From the NCBI GenBank assembly GCA_034766995.1, contig CM068314.1:28248208-28312207 (forward strand): 64,000 bases of DNA, written 5' to 3'. This DNA comes from Acanthacorydalis orientalis. Lineage: Eukaryota; Arthropoda; Insecta; Megaloptera; Corydalidae. Both the position numbers and the translations under genes were made by a program. Shown here one piece after another: positions 37,601 through 51,159 of this stretch. The stretch's first letter is position 1, and each line of letters begins with the position of its first letter. The notes beneath the pieces were generated by a model. That model was not told the DNA's origin. It ran no database searches and worked only from the letters and a program-made list of their open reading frames with translations.

Positions 37601-39824
37601 GTTTTCGTTTTCTTTTTGTTTATCTACACGGTATGTTCTGATGAGAATTAATGCAATTCAAGTTTCTATTTTATTATTTGATTCACGGTGGTTTAACTTA
37701 CTCAATGATTGTTTTAAAAACTGATTTTATAAATAAACTTCAATACAAAATTTACACGATTTTGTAATATTATGTATTTAATAAATATATTTCTTAATTT
37801 GAAATATTTTAGGCGATGAATTCGTCATCGTCCGATTAAACAGTGATATAAGATATAAACACTCTTGAAGCAAATACATATAGTGCAATAAATTCAAAAT
37901 ATCTTATTTCTGATTTTCTACATATGTGACAAAATACATGTACGATTTATCATCATATACAAGATTATAGAGAATTTAATATTGACCCCAAAACATCAAC
38001 TACCAGTATGACAGTCTTAACAACATACTTGTTATAAATATTTATGTTATGTAGTGATAACGATAAGCAACTTTCAATTTAACATGTTACAAGTGACCTA
38101 TAACAAATATCTCTCGTGTGTTATTACTTGAAATTTATGTAACATCCGTTTGCAAGAGGAAGTGAGCGAAAAAATAATACTGCAACGCTTGAAATCAGCG
38201 CCTATGTATACAGATCGGCGTGAGATAATATTGAACAGCAAAAGTGATGTTTTAATCTTATACTATTGGACAATTTCCAAATGGGTATTCATATATGCAT
38301 TGTTCTCAGTTTTTTAAGATGTTTGTAAAACGTATTCTTTCGGCGGCTTAAAGTGCATTTAGATAAGTGTTAAATAACACGTACTCTCTCTATGCAGATT
38401 AAATCGTCCGTTAATGGTTATAAATGTCCTTGCTGATAAGTTACTTATACTTTTTTGAAAGTTTTTTTATTAAGGAAGCTGTCCAATTTTGAAACATTAT
38501 TTTTATTTTCATGCATTTAGTACGATACAAATGAATTTGCATATAGGTGTGAACATATATATTTTTTGTTTTAATTATATGTATAACTGAGTTCATCAGG
38601 TAATTAAAAATAAATAAAATTATTACAAAATACAATTTGGTAAATGTAGATGGACAAACTTACAAATCCGAGTATCTTTTCTTCATCTCTTTTTCAGTAA
38701 GTTAATAAATACAAACAAAATACTTGAAAAATTTGGAGATCTAAGAACAAAATTAATAATACAAAAATAATATTAAGAAAATTGTTTCAGTGATGTGAAA
38801 AAAAACTATACATAAAAAAATATGGTATACTGATTACAAAATATGAAAAAATACATTAAAATATTTGACCAATTTCGCAAAATTTGTTAAAAGATTTACG
38901 AAACTAGTAGTTACTTTATTGAATATAGATTTAATAGTTTATAAACCTGTATTGAATCGCATGATCCGTTAAACTAGTATGTCAACAACCTCTGTTTTAA
39001 AATTAATATTTAGTGAAGGCAAATATTTAAACAAATATCCGTAAAAGACAAAAACAATTAGAATGCGTTTTTGAAATCACAAAAAAAAATTTTAACTTTC
39101 AAGTTCTGGAAAAAAATCTCTATTTATCTAAAAAAACCTAATATCATTCGATTATAATGACAATTTCAAAGTTTGTTTAATGGTGAGACAATTTTTAGCA
39201 TTTTTTTTACAATTTTTACAAATGAAACAGAATCTAATTAAACCTTAATTAAAACAAAAAACTTGAAAGCAAAAAAAAAAAACTGCAAATATACATTTTT
39301 ATATCACATTTATTTTCAAAATAGAAACATACTACTTGACTCATTTTTATAATTCAATTTTTTCTCTTCAAATCTGAAGGTTTGAAAAAATCTAATTTTA
39401 ATATGAGTAAAAATAATTTTAACATTAATTTAAAATAGAAAGTTAAAAAACAATTACGTATTTATATATTCAATAAATATCATATTCAACAAATTAATTT
39501 AAATAAGCAATAAATTAACTATTATTAAATAAACTCAACAAATTAATTATTAATCAATATTTTATTTGAATTTATTTAAAATAACCACAAGTTTAATAAA
39601 ATAAAAATTTTTTTTAAATACTTTTTAATTTGTGATATTTAGAATTATTTTGTACTATAGATCATCTATATAGTTTATTTTTTTACATATTAGTTATTTT
39701 TTACTTGTCTCTAGGTTAAAAATATGAATTTTCAACTAGTTGTTGACATATAAAATATTTAATACAATATCCCTTAGAAAGATTTTATAATTATTTGTAT
39801 CTATTGTATATGCGTGTGTGCATA

Positions 39825-39827
<3 letters not shown>
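37601..39827. other. gene-free AT-rich sequence
   Basis: A mixed-composition patch at 38150-38240 (CGCTTGAAATCAGCGCCTAT, then GATCGGCGTGAG) stands out. The 64-codon minus-strand frame at 38441-38635 is unrecognised. Confidence 0.55.

Positions 39828-39881
<54 letters not shown>
39828..39881. repeat. (TA)n microsatellite, ~54 bp
   Basis: TA array preceded by TGCGTGTGTGCATATGCATA. Confidence 0.97.
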
Positions 39882-39887
<6 letters not shown>

Positions 39888-41074
39888 GTATTAAAAACAG
39901 CTATTTTTTTTAATATTAATTGACTAATAAACAAACCACTAACTACTGTTAACTTAACAGTTAAAAATATAACAGAGAAATATTAATTGATTTTAATTCA
40001 GAGAACATCATATTCTGTTATAACTTTTTTAACTTTTAAATAGTATGTAAACAATTGAAGTGCACAAAATAATATGAGATATTACATGATTAAATTAAGA
40101 ATGGGTTCTAAAATAAATGGATTCGCTCATCTGGCTTGCTGCTGTGAACCAGTAATACACAGGTGAAGTAATATATTTATGAAACGTAATATTACACTAC
40201 AAACATAAATTACTAAGAAATATTCTTTTGTAATTGTAATAAAAGCATTTACTAGTCTGAAAAAGCCAACAAAATTAACAATATTCAAGAATTAAAAGTA
40301 TACATTTAAAACAAGACAATTATTTATTGATAACCGTCAGTGGTTGTTTAAAAAATAAATCGAATTTGAATTAAGTATCACAGGAAACATCAGCTTTGCG
40401 ATATACCTTCAGACAATTAATACAAATATTTCAAGTTTTATAAATATTTGAAATATGTCAACCTTAATACATTGCTTACATTAAATTCTAAATGAAATGT
40501 ATGAACAGACACCTATGTCAACATGAATGTTAACATGTATTAGTCAATTAATTAAATACATTTTTTAGTACTATATTTGCCAAGTTTTAAATGTTATTAT
40601 TGAGAAATCAAGTACATAAAAAAATAGATTTAAAAATGTACATATTTAAAGTAATATTTAATATAAAATGTTAGAAAATATAAATTAAAATAAAAGAAGA
40701 CAAAACAATATTATTTTATTATATAAAATATTAGAAAATTGTTTTATTTTTTATTTATACTTTGAAATTTTCGACTATTCTAGATGGCATTTATTTATTG
40801 TTTTGATGACGACGTGGTGAATGATGTCAATATGGCTATACTTAATAAATAACGATGGTTTCATTTTGCTTTTACAAAATGAATGTATTTTTATATAATT
40901 CGTTACTAATTTTATAACATGATTGCATATATAAAAAAATATAAACATTTATTAAATCGAAAAAGTTATTTTTTATCAAATGTAGAAAAGTACATTCAAC
41001 AAACTTTAAACATAAAATATTTAGGTGGAAAGTCACATAATCTGTAATTTAATGTCAAAAACTAAAATTAACCA
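39882..41074. other. gene-free AT-rich sequence
   Basis: Nothing recognised. Confidence 0.6.
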
Positions 41075-41101
41075 ATATATATATATATATATATATATAT
41101 T
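41075..41101. repeat. (AT)n microsatellite, ~27 bp
   Basis: Pure AT array. Confidence 0.95.
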
Positions 41102-41635
41102 GAGCAAATGTACGAAAGAGAAAGCACATCTATTTAAAATAAAAAAATGTACACAAATAAAAAATATTTAGTCTGAAATTCGTTTCACTCTTTATTAATT
41201 CTATAAATTTTTGACAAATTCATAGGTCATCAGCGTGATAAATAGGCATGTCTTGTGGCATTTGACCCGCTTCTATGCTGAAACAGGTGAACGTTTGTTT
41301 CTAGTGACCTAGGTGTGTCAGTAAACAGATAATTTGTTGCAGAAAAGCTTTTATTTCTTCATTTTAACACATACACGTTTATGAAATTATAGTGCACAAT
41401 GTGTATTTATTTATATGCATTTTGTTTAACATGTCATTTAGAGTTGTATAGCGTTATTTTGTGTTGTCTACATCGTCCAAACAAATTTACTTTAATTACT
41501 TACGGATATCGTCAAGTGTACGTTTGAATACAGAATTAAATGAATTTTCACTTTCGGATAAATAATTATTTACTACTATGCAATTGCATAATTTCTGATT
41601 CTATACTAAATTACATTCCAAAATGTACTTGGGTC

Positions 41636-41640
<5 letters not shown>
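41102..41640. other. gene-free sequence with a mixed-composition patch
   Basis: 41220-41330 is less AT-rich (GGCATTTGACCCGCTTCTAT, AACAGGTGAACG, AGTGACCTAGG). It holds E-box and AGGTCA-like words, but nothing I can assign. Confidence 0.45.

Positions 41641-41665
<25 letters not shown>
41641..41665. repeat. (AT)n microsatellite, ~25 bp
   Basis: Pure AT array. Confidence 0.95.
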
Positions 41666-41666
<1 letters not shown>

Positions 41667-41958
41667 ACAAAAAAATTTACTTGTATAAACAAAAACAATA
41701 AATGAATTAGTATTATAACCATTCTTTTAGAAAATAGTATAAAATTAATACCATTAAAAATTAAAACGTATTAAAAAAATAATACCCCCAACATTTATCT
41801 CTAAGAGCTTCAAAATTAAATGTCTTCAAGAATATTAAAAAAATTAATGCAATTTCTATTAGCAGTTCTGTGAAAGTAAAACTTTTAATCTTTGAAACAT
41901 GCAGAGATATGGGAAAAATATATTTGAAATAAGACATCTGAATAGAATTTTAATAAAC

Positions 41959-41961
<3 letters not shown>

Positions 41962-41996
<35 letters not shown>
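41962..41996. repeat. (AT)n microsatellite, ~35 bp
   Basis: Pure AT array. Confidence 0.96.
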
Positions 41997-42001
<5 letters not shown>

Positions 42002-43667
42002 TATTTAAAAAGGTAAAAGAAAATATATAATTTCTATTAAAATACAGTTATTTAAGACTATATACAAATACGCTCCAACGCTTAAATCAAGTTATTAATT
42101 AACATTAAAACGTTATCAATACAATTTAACAAGTATAATAGAATACCGACAATTTAATATTTAATGTAGAAAAATAACTCGAATTTAAGATGTTTCACAC
42201 CGACTTTTAATTCACGTAATAAAAGTCAAATGAATTGTATCTTCCAAATTAAAAAAAAAAATAAAACAATTTTATACTCATATCATTTTTTAAAAAAAAC
42301 ATGCAAATATTAAGTCATAAATATTAGGAATTCAATGAATCTACAGCATCATGTTTGAAATTTATATACAAAATATACAAACTTTAATGCTACTTTAAAA
42401 ATGTTTTAAAAAAATAACTAATAAACATCTCTACCGAACCATTTCTAGATCTACCGTTTTTTACGTAGGCAAATTTCAAGACTGATTTTTTAGCAATATC
42501 ACTGTTTATTTTCTTTCGTAAATATGCCTACATGTGAACGGACATGAACTGAACCTGATTTAAGTAGGTGTGGACTATAGCTAGTTCAAAAATGTGCTAC
42601 AAGGAAGTGTTTATCAATATAATTCACGATAGGTGAAAATCTGTTCTCATTTTATATACTAGGTTGTATACGTGTCTGCACATACATAATGTTAATCTTA
42701 GTTCAAATTATTTCGTAAGACTTTTAAAATATGGATAAAAAACACACAGAGGAAGCGTACTAATTGAATATTACTCATCTAAAAGTTTCACATACTAATG
42801 AGACCGGCATACATACTAAACAAGCGTACGTTTAGTTAGCATTAGAAAATGAATTGTTAATAACAGTTAAAAATTCTACTTTTTTAATTGTTTATACTAA
42901 TGGTCGGAAACTAAAAAAAAAAAATAACACTAATTATTTTCATAATGACTTCATTAACAAATGTGCATTTTACTTTTGTATCTATTTAGATAATTTTATC
43001 TTTATCACTATTAAAAATGTAGAATTATAAAAAAAATATTTTTTTAATTGTAAATAAACTCGAACTCTATAATAGAGAGCGCTGCGAAACCTACTCCATA
43101 CTTTCTCGATATCACAGTTGCTCACTATATCACTTATATAAGCAAATTTCACCTACATATTTATTGACATTTTATTTTAGATTACCATCTAAATCTTCTA
43201 TACAAAACCTAGTAAGAATCGTAAGATATGTTACACAATAAAAAATAAAATAACAAAGCTGGTAAAAATTAAATAGAACATGCACAGACATCCAGAAACA
43301 GTTTTAGGTGAAACATTATTTTTATTCTTGCATTATTTACTGAATCTGTAATTATGGCATTCAAAATCAATTCACTTGCGTTCACTTGAACTCCATTTTC
43401 TTATTCTTAATTAGGTGTACAATACATATTTTATAAGAAAAAACTTTTAATTGCACCCTTATTTCATAAATTAATTTTTCATCCACTCCTTATCCATAAA
43501 AACTATTTGTAATTTGTGGAACGAGTGAAAAAATTAATTGTAAAACTCAATTTAGAGGCTACAAACATAACCACGCTGTAAATTGATCTTACACTGAGAT
43601 TTAAAAATGCCTGATTTATATTCGATAATTTTTTATATATTTGTTTTATATTTATACCCTCTAAATA

Positions 43668-43672
<5 letters not shown>
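41997..43672. other. gene-free AT-rich sequence
   Basis: Nothing recognised. A short mixed patch lies at 43060-43120 around GAGAGCGCTGCGAAACC. Confidence 0.58.

Positions 43673-43709
<37 letters not shown>
43673..43709. repeat. (TA)n microsatellite, ~37 bp
   Basis: Pure TA array inside a 101-codon frame (43607-43912). The rest of that frame is Lys/Ile-rich and unrecognised. Confidence 0.96.
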
Positions 43710-43712
<3 letters not shown>

Positions 43713-44356
43713 TTAGTGCGGAATTAGTTGATTCTAAAGTAAAAGTATATTTATTTTACATACATATCTTAAAAATATCAAACGAGAAAACTCGACAGCA
43801 ATTAATTAAACAAATTAGAGATGTTCATATACTATACAAAACTAAAGAGATATGTAACTTGTATAATGGACAAAACAAACCTTATAAAAAGTATGCTTCA
43901 ATTTGTATATAGCTCTCAGATTCCTCGATTTTGCATAATAAAAATATTTAACAAACAATGTAAAACAATATAATATTTAAATCAATTAAAAAACTTGAAT
44001 TATGTATGTAATAACTTTGTTGCTGAAAGTAATAAATAATACACGAATTTCATATAAAATATTTTACTTGAAACAGAATTAAATCATTTCATTTAAGTAA
44101 TTATCTCTAAATGTATATATTTGATATAATTGATATGCTTCTGTAAGTTCATAGATAATTTGCTTTGGTAAAGAAATGCAGATGATTACATAGATTAAAA
44201 TTGTGTAATGTCTTATTGAGAATGTTTACCAGAGAAATGATACATGTAATTGAGAAAATAAAGTTGATATTTTCACATAAATGCATATACAATTATTTAT
44301 TATTTTCTTACGATACGTTAAGTTTTTTTTTAATAAAATATTGATTTTTAAAAATG

Positions 44357-44362
<6 letters not shown>
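43710..44362. other. gene-free AT-rich sequence
   Basis: Nothing recognised. Confidence 0.55.

Positions 44363-44435
<73 letters not shown>
44363..44435. repeat. (TA)n microsatellite with one TG interruption
   Basis: TA array of about 73 bp with a single G at about 44422. Confidence 0.97.
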
Positions 44436-44880
44436 CGTTTTTTTTAAGTCAAATATTGTTTATAATGAAAGTTCTTGTAAATAAATAAAAAATATTTAAA
44501 TGACTTGTGATTTGCAATTCACTTCAATTGTCTTTTTCACTGGAACAAAATATTTCTAAAATTGTTATTCAATAGAAAATAATACAAAAATCACTAATGT
44601 TAAAATAATACTACCAGAAACTAGTTCTAAATAAGACCTTCACGGTAGATGAATACGTCCTTTACTGGAAGATAACATATTAATGTAACTGTATATGATC
44701 GACCATTAACTAAATAATATAATTGCTTAAAACTATTTTTAAAGTGAAACACATCTATGAGATATACCATGTGCATCGAACCATTAAACATCCGAATAAA
44801 AAATACTGGTAACTTATACAGTTAAGTAGTAAAATAAATTGTATAATCGTTCGATCAGCTATATATAAACACGTGTGTGA
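44436..44880. other. gene-free AT-rich sequence
   Basis: Nothing recognised. Confidence 0.58.
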
Positions 44881-44906
44881 ATATATATATACATATACAT
44901 ATATAT

Positions 44907-44951
<45 letters not shown>

Positions 44952-44953
44952 CA
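44881..44953. repeat. compound (AT)n(ACAT)n(CA)n(TA)n microsatellite
   Basis: AT, ACATATACATATATATAC, seven or so CA units, then about 26 bp of AT. Confidence 0.96.
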
Positions 44954-45215
44954 GTAATAACAATAATAATTATTAACAAAAGTCTGTCATTATTTAATAC
45001 ACTTTAAAAATTCCATATTAGATATCTTAAAAGAAAATTTAGAGGATGTATCATCACAATATACTTACAATATGTCAATATTTTGAATGTGTTTTTGTTT
45101 ATTAATTTTAATTAGTCCTAAATGTGTATTTTTCACTTTTATTCATTGATCACAATACAAGTACATAGCAATAAAATGCTTAGAACTTGAAAATTTAAAA
45201 AAATGAAACTAATTT
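44954..45215. other. gene-free AT-rich sequence
   Basis: Nothing recognised. Confidence 0.58.
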
Positions 45216-45293
<78 letters not shown>

Positions 45294-45333
45294 TATGTAT
45301 ACATAATATGTGTATATATATATATATATGTAT
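45216..45333. repeat. compound (CT)n(TA)n microsatellite with second TA block
   Basis: About 17 bp of CT, about 55 bp of TA, CATATATATGTATACATAAT, then a second TA block ending in GTAT. It mirrors the (TA)n(GA)n array at 8757 on the opposite strand. Confidence 0.97.
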
Positions 45334-46253
45334 AGTTGTTATAAGATGTTGGCACGAAGGTCAGATTACTGTAATTAATATATGTACATTTATTTTACAA
45401 CTACGTGTGTGACAAACACCTACATTTCAAAATTATTTACTTTTCTATTAAAAATTGTGGAGTGTGTAAATTTCTCAAATTACTTTGACACAATTTCCCG
45501 TACGTTTTTTTTTAGAAAAAAACAAAAACTCGCAATTACACTGACACTAAATTAACATTTCACAGTTACAGTTCGCAATGACTTGCTATTTGTTTTCCAT
45601 TATCATAGCACTGTTACAATGTCATTATACTTGAAAAAGTTTATGAAAAATATGCTCAAAAAAAGACAAAACTATTTTATAATTTGTCGTATTGTTTACA
45701 GAAATGTAACAAAAAAATGTATACATGCGAATTTCTCAAACGTGTTGTACAGTTAGATATTTTGAAGAGACGTGCTACCTATATAATTTAGAGAACAAAA
45801 AAGTCTCATGAATCCACGTAATTTCTGTTATTTTATTGTTTTTTTTCTTTTCGAGTTATACGAATACCTGTAAGCACGTATACATGCTTGTGTATGTGTG
45901 TGGTATTCTTAATTGATTGGAAGAAAACACCGCAAAGATGAAATAAATTCAGTGTGGTTAATGCAAAATTTTAACATTTAATTCAGACCGATTCATATTT
46001 ATAAAACGAATATCAGAATTGATTTAGTATAAAACAATAATTAAAGTGACTTATATGAATATAACAAGTGTATGTTTTCACAAGTGAAAGATTCGTGGGC
46101 AGAAAAATTGCAACAAATATTTCTTTATGTAAAAGTATCACCTACAGCAACATTGCTACAAATGGTGGGCCTGTTTACATACAATTCACCAACGCAGTAA
46201 TGGAAAATACCTACAATAACCAAGTACACGGCGCATAAATTTAAATTTACATT

Positions 46254-46257
<4 letters not shown>
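45334..46257. other. gene-free AT-rich sequence
   Basis: Nothing recognised. Confidence 0.6.

Positions 46258-46309
<52 letters not shown>
46258..46309. repeat. (TA)n microsatellite, ~52 bp
   Basis: Pure TA array. Confidence 0.97.
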
Positions 46310-46312
<3 letters not shown>

Positions 46313-46559
46313 CGTAAATGCGAATTAACATTCAATAATAATTCTTGATTGATTCTACAAATTTAAAATTTTCACAAAATTACGTTAATAAATTAAAACA
46401 ATACCATAAATAACCAATTCATTTTTTTGAATATTTAATAATATTTTTTAAAATAAATTTTTGTATCAGTTTATTCTAACAACGTGCTGTTTCCAAAACA
46501 CATTGTATAAACTTTTTTTTTAAATAAATAAGTTTGATAACTTAAACCAGACGTATACT

Positions 46560-46562
<3 letters not shown>

Positions 46563-46618
<56 letters not shown>
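46563..46618. repeat. (AT)n microsatellite, ~56 bp
   Basis: Pure AT array. Confidence 0.97.
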
Positions 46619-46621
<3 letters not shown>

Positions 46622-47039
46622 GTTATAAAAATAATTACATGATAATTATTTTTAGCAGAGGTTTCCAACAAACATACTGGCTATTTAAGTGACTTATTAT
46701 AGAAACTTGATATTTTAATACGAAAAATGTTGCTATTCACCTAAACGACTTGAAATTAAAATGAAAAAATAGGTCGTGCTCATTAGAATGTTTACGTAAT
46801 TTTACTATAGCACATTCGCGACCGTTTAGGTAATAAGTATATCTAATAAAACAGTCATGCTTAATGCATATCTGAGCACCCTGAATGTATAAATATCAAA
46901 ACACTTTCTATTACAAAAACAGAATGCACAGCGAGTTGGTACAAAAAGTAAAAGTTAAAAATTAACGTGCACGTTGATAAACAAATTACGTCCAAAACGA
47001 ACAGTTGAAATAAAGAAACAATGGAATTATGTAAAAAAA
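46619..47039. other. gene-free AT-rich sequence with a 12-bp perfect palindrome
   Basis: AACGTGCACGTT at 46964-46975 is a perfect palindrome. Otherwise nothing recognised. CpG content starts to rise here. Confidence 0.5.
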
Positions 47040-47300
47040 AAAGAATACGACGTCAACATGGCAGATTGTTGATGCGTGAAATGGATAATTTATAGATTTT
47101 CGACGAAAAGTTCAGCCAGACAAGACCGTAAAGATTAAGTTCTGTGTTCGCGCTTATGCAATTTTTCGTGCATTTGTCGAAATGCGCGTTCGCCGACGTT
47201 TCAGCGATTCGTTCAATGTTCTAATGATTTCTTTAAAAATATTTCGTAAATCTTTGACATGGATGCGCGAATTAAGGACGCTTAAGAAATTTATTGTGCG
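47040..47300. other. CpG-richer island 1
   Basis: Noticeably more CpG than the rest of the window: GTTCGCGCTTATGC, GAAATGCGCGTTCGCCGACG, GGATGCGCGAATTAAGGACG. No intact frame is recognisable. The first of several such islands between 47.0 and 51.5 kb. Confidence 0.4.
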
Positions 47301-47639
47301 TGTATTTTATATTTCGGATATTTTGTAAAGATGTTATTGATGTAAATTAACATAAAACATTTTTCACGTTACAATTACAAGCATCTAAATTCCAGTTTTG
47401 ACGAAAATTTCCCACCTTTTATGCATACACCACATGCTGTATGTGAAACTATCTTGAAGAGATACTTGTAAGAAAAAATTAAATTTCATTTTATTTGACA
47501 AGTTGTAAACTAATGTAAATATAAAAGGAGGTGAAAACTATTTACAAACCTAAATACACGAATATTTCGATCACGAAATGTATGTAAATCAATTATTACA
47601 ACACTCGGATTAAGTAAAACGAAAATGAGAGAATAATTA

Positions 47640-47960
47640 TTCAGATTGATCGATAGCGAAAACGCATTATTACTAGAAGGGAAAAATGAACAAACGATCT
47701 CTGATTATTGCAGACGTCCATTATGCAACGGAGTCACGGCTGGTAGATCACGCTATGGCAAGAGTGCATTCAACGTCCGCCGAAAGGGCAGCATCCGTAC
47801 GAGAGCAACAAGTACGTCGGCCGCATTCTAGTTCGCCGTGCAATTGCCGTATGATTTGTGTCTCGTTGCACTAACGGGCCGTCTATTTTCGTTATGCATT
47901 ACCGCGTTCCAGTATCTTGACATATCGAACGTGTTATGTCGATTAACTCGATCGCAATTA
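47640..47960 (+). other. CpG-richer island 2 with a possible 98-bp exon
   Basis: The most GC-rich stretch of the window by eye. A polypyrimidine-poor but plausible acceptor, GATTATTGCAG, ends at 47713, and ACAAGTACGT offers a donor GT at 47812. They would frame a 98-bp exon (47714-47811). Two overlapping frames are open through it (NGVTAGRSRYGKSAFNVRRK or ESRLVDHAMARVHSTSAERA). I recognise neither. It could equally be a promoter, enhancer or repeat remnant. Confidence 0.3.
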
Positions 47961-50150
47961 TTTACATTGAACGTTATTTGATTCATTTTCTGATCGGATT
48001 CGTTGAATCGACGGTAATGATGATTACGAAGAACGTAACAGCCGAACTGATTTGTACAGGATTTAAAATAATGATTCTATTAACTAACATGTTTGAATAT
48101 AGACTAAGAATAAAACCCACAACACTTGTTAATATACCACACGTTTATAAACCAGAGTTATTAATAACAGTGCAAATAAGTACTGAAAAATATTTTCAAT
48201 TAATCATATTTAAAACACAAATAAGATAATATTACAGTAATTTATATTCTTGAATGTTCTTTTATTTTAATATGTATTTCATATGTTTTATACTAAAAAA
48301 AATATATATAATTTACGATCAACATTCACACCTTTCACATTCTCGCAGTTATAGTTATTTTACAATTTACTAAAATCACTTCTTAAGATATGAACTTATT
48401 AATTGAAAAACTTACATCTTAAATATATTTTTACGCATTGTAAACTACAAGTACATTTTTTTGGAACCTTAACAGAATATTTTACGCGAATATATCTTAC
48501 TTTAAACCCCGTTTTAATGTTTTTTACTCACAAATATAATTTGTTATAAATATTCATACAGGGGAGGAAGAAATATCCATAAAAGGTATAAACTTACTTT
48601 CGTAAACTGTTTAGAAACGATTTTAATTTTAATCACAAAATTATAAGTTACATTTAAAATAGATATGAAGAAAATAAAGTAAGTACCATTTCCCTGCAAT
48701 GCAATTTACTTGAAATAATCGGAAAGAAATTTATAATACCAATATAACTACGTTTTAACAGTTAAGAGAAAATACTGTCAGAAATAAATTGAATGCATTT
48801 TTAGAAAAAACATTTAAAAATTGTTAAAAATCACAATTGCAATTTAATAAAAATAAACATTAACTTTCTTACTGTATAAGTAAATTACATTCTATGACTT
48901 GTACATAAATATGTGATTTAATTTAACCGTATGTTTTTATAATTCTCAATACAATTTTCTGCTTGAATAAATATTCTGTTTTATATATCCGAATTGTATA
49001 GAACAAATCACAGAACTTTTGCGATAAAAAAGTATGCTTAATAATTTCAACAATATTTAATCAGTACTTCAAAACAAGTGTGCTTCTGCAAGTATGTTCC
49101 TATGTAGAGAAATTAAAATCTTTAATTAATATAAAACTGCAAATTATATTTTTCTCAAACTGAAATCAAAACAATTCATTTGCTCGACGTTGAAAGAGTT
49201 CACATACTGCACAAAATACAGTTCTTAGAATTTTTAAACGATTCGTAAGCTTTGAAACACATTGTTTACAGTCTACAGAATTTTCAATGATTAAATTTAA
49301 TAAACTCAGTTGGTTGCAGTATATAAATATGACTTCTATATTTTTAAAATATTCATTAAACTCAAATAACTTATATTTTAAGGTTTCTAGTTTTAGAATT
49401 AATTTTATAATAACAGTTCAATTTAAACAAGTACTGTTCAATATCTACATATCCGTCAAAAAGCCAATTAGTTCATTTGATAGCGAGCAATAAAAAAAAC
49501 AATGTAATATCTGTATATAAATTTAATAGTGATTAGCCATTTTCCTGTTTTTATATTTGAAATAATTTTGAAACGTACACTAATCTTATTTTAACTTAAA
49601 TGTTATGAAAAATTAGTCTTGAATGGCGAATCACTAAAATTCTTTCACAGATCAGATGCAGGCGCCAACTGAATAGTGTTGGTTTTAATTAAAATAAAAT
49701 TCAATACCAAATTTACTCACTAGTTGTTAGGTCGTCGCAGAATTTTTCAGTAAATATTTTATTAGACAAAAAACATCTTTTTCAAATTAAATATTATTAA
49801 AATGTACTTTTAAACAACACCTCCATTAAGTCTTTTTAAATGTTTTATTACTCTATTATGAAAATATTTTTCCATATTATAGTTTGTTTAAAAATACATG
49901 ATTCATTGTTTTTTTTTTTAAAAATATTCCAAGGTCATGTCGGAAAATAACTGTTACTATTTAAAGTTACTGTTATTTACCAAAAACAATCATTCACTGT
50001 ACAAAAATCGATTTAACGTGTGCAGACAAAGATCATTAGAATAATAAATACTTTATACGACGACATTACTATTTACGGCGATATTTTCATTCAAAAACAT
50101 TATAATGTTGTCTGTAAACGATGTACAGCCTTTATCATATTCTATTAATA
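47961..50150. other. gene-free AT-rich sequence
   Basis: Array-free, about 2.2 kb. The 97-codon plus-strand frame at 47936-48229 begins in less biased sequence but shows no family motif. No gene recognised. Confidence 0.5.
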
Positions 50151-50154
50151 TCCA

Positions 50155-50420
50155 TCAAACGTCGGACGATGTCGAACACAGAACTGGAATACGTCGCCAG
50201 CTAATGTGAATCACAAAGAAACTTATAATGAATCCACGTCACAACCAATTCAACATTTTTTTGCACTCCCTGTTTTGTTATGAATCGTGTAACGGTAAAC
50301 GGCCTATCTTTTGATGTATTACAAAAACAAAGATACCGGATTGTTTTGAAGATATTTTTCGTTGCATTCTGTACGTGTGCAGACTGTAATTGTACGTTAA
50401 TGACTGCATGCAATAAAATA
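50155..50420. other. less AT-rich island 3
   Basis: Raised GC (GTCGGACGATGTCGAACACA, ATACGTCGCCAGC, GTAACGGTAAACGGCC). The 70-codon minus-strand frame at 50201-50413 (TVTRFITKQGVQKNVELVVT) is not AT-repeat-like, but I do not recognise it. Confidence 0.35.
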
Positions 50421-51159
50421 AATTACGTGTGTGGATAATATACTCCTGTTTTTTTAATGGTTAAATTTTCGTTTCCTTTTTTATTATGCTATGCCGTTAT
50501 TTTTGGCATTCTAATGCTCTGGACCAAGTTAATTTTCAAATAATATTTTGACAGCCATCAAAACCAGTATTGTGTTGAAATGTATGCACGAAAATATATA
50601 TTTTCAGTTCATTTAAATAACACTTTCGTGAACTATAACAATTAAATAATAAATAAAATTATTTTAAGATTATAATTTAAATATTTAGTACTAAACTATT
50701 TTATTTAAGACATCAATCATTTTTTGCACAATTTCATATTTTATTCATTACATTAATACATTATATTTTTCAAACAATGAACTTTCCTAATTTTACCTTA
50801 CATTTACAAACAAATAGAAAAATAAAATATTTACCAATACGTAATTTAATATATATTAAACATTTTTTCCAAAATTTCAATGTAAAATATTTTTCATGAA
50901 CAAAAGAAATGCTTTTCTCGTTCTATTTAATATTCCTAATTTGTATAAATTCTGAATCACATGATCTTTTTACATCCATTAATAGAATACGCGAGAAAAT
51001 AAACTACAATGTGAACCTATGACATTTAACTTTATTATTGGTAAATTATAACAACACAGATGTTTGTATAGATACATAATTATCCAATTATTACACTTTA
51101 GTGCGATTAATCAAAACAAAACGGATCGTTACATATTCATATCGATACACTATGTAATC

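Noticed and set aside
46964..46975. Perfect 12-bp palindrome AACGTGCACGTT
   Set aside because: A palindrome this short is expected by chance in 64 kb. No partner motif nearby.
47936..48229. 97-codon frame next to the CpG-rich island
   Set aside because: Hydrophobic and AT-driven, with no motif. Its position next to an island is not enough to call a gene.
50201..50413. 70-codon minus-strand frame in island 3
   Set aside because: Not repeat-derived, but no homologue comes to mind and there is no splice or start context. Kept only as part of the island description.
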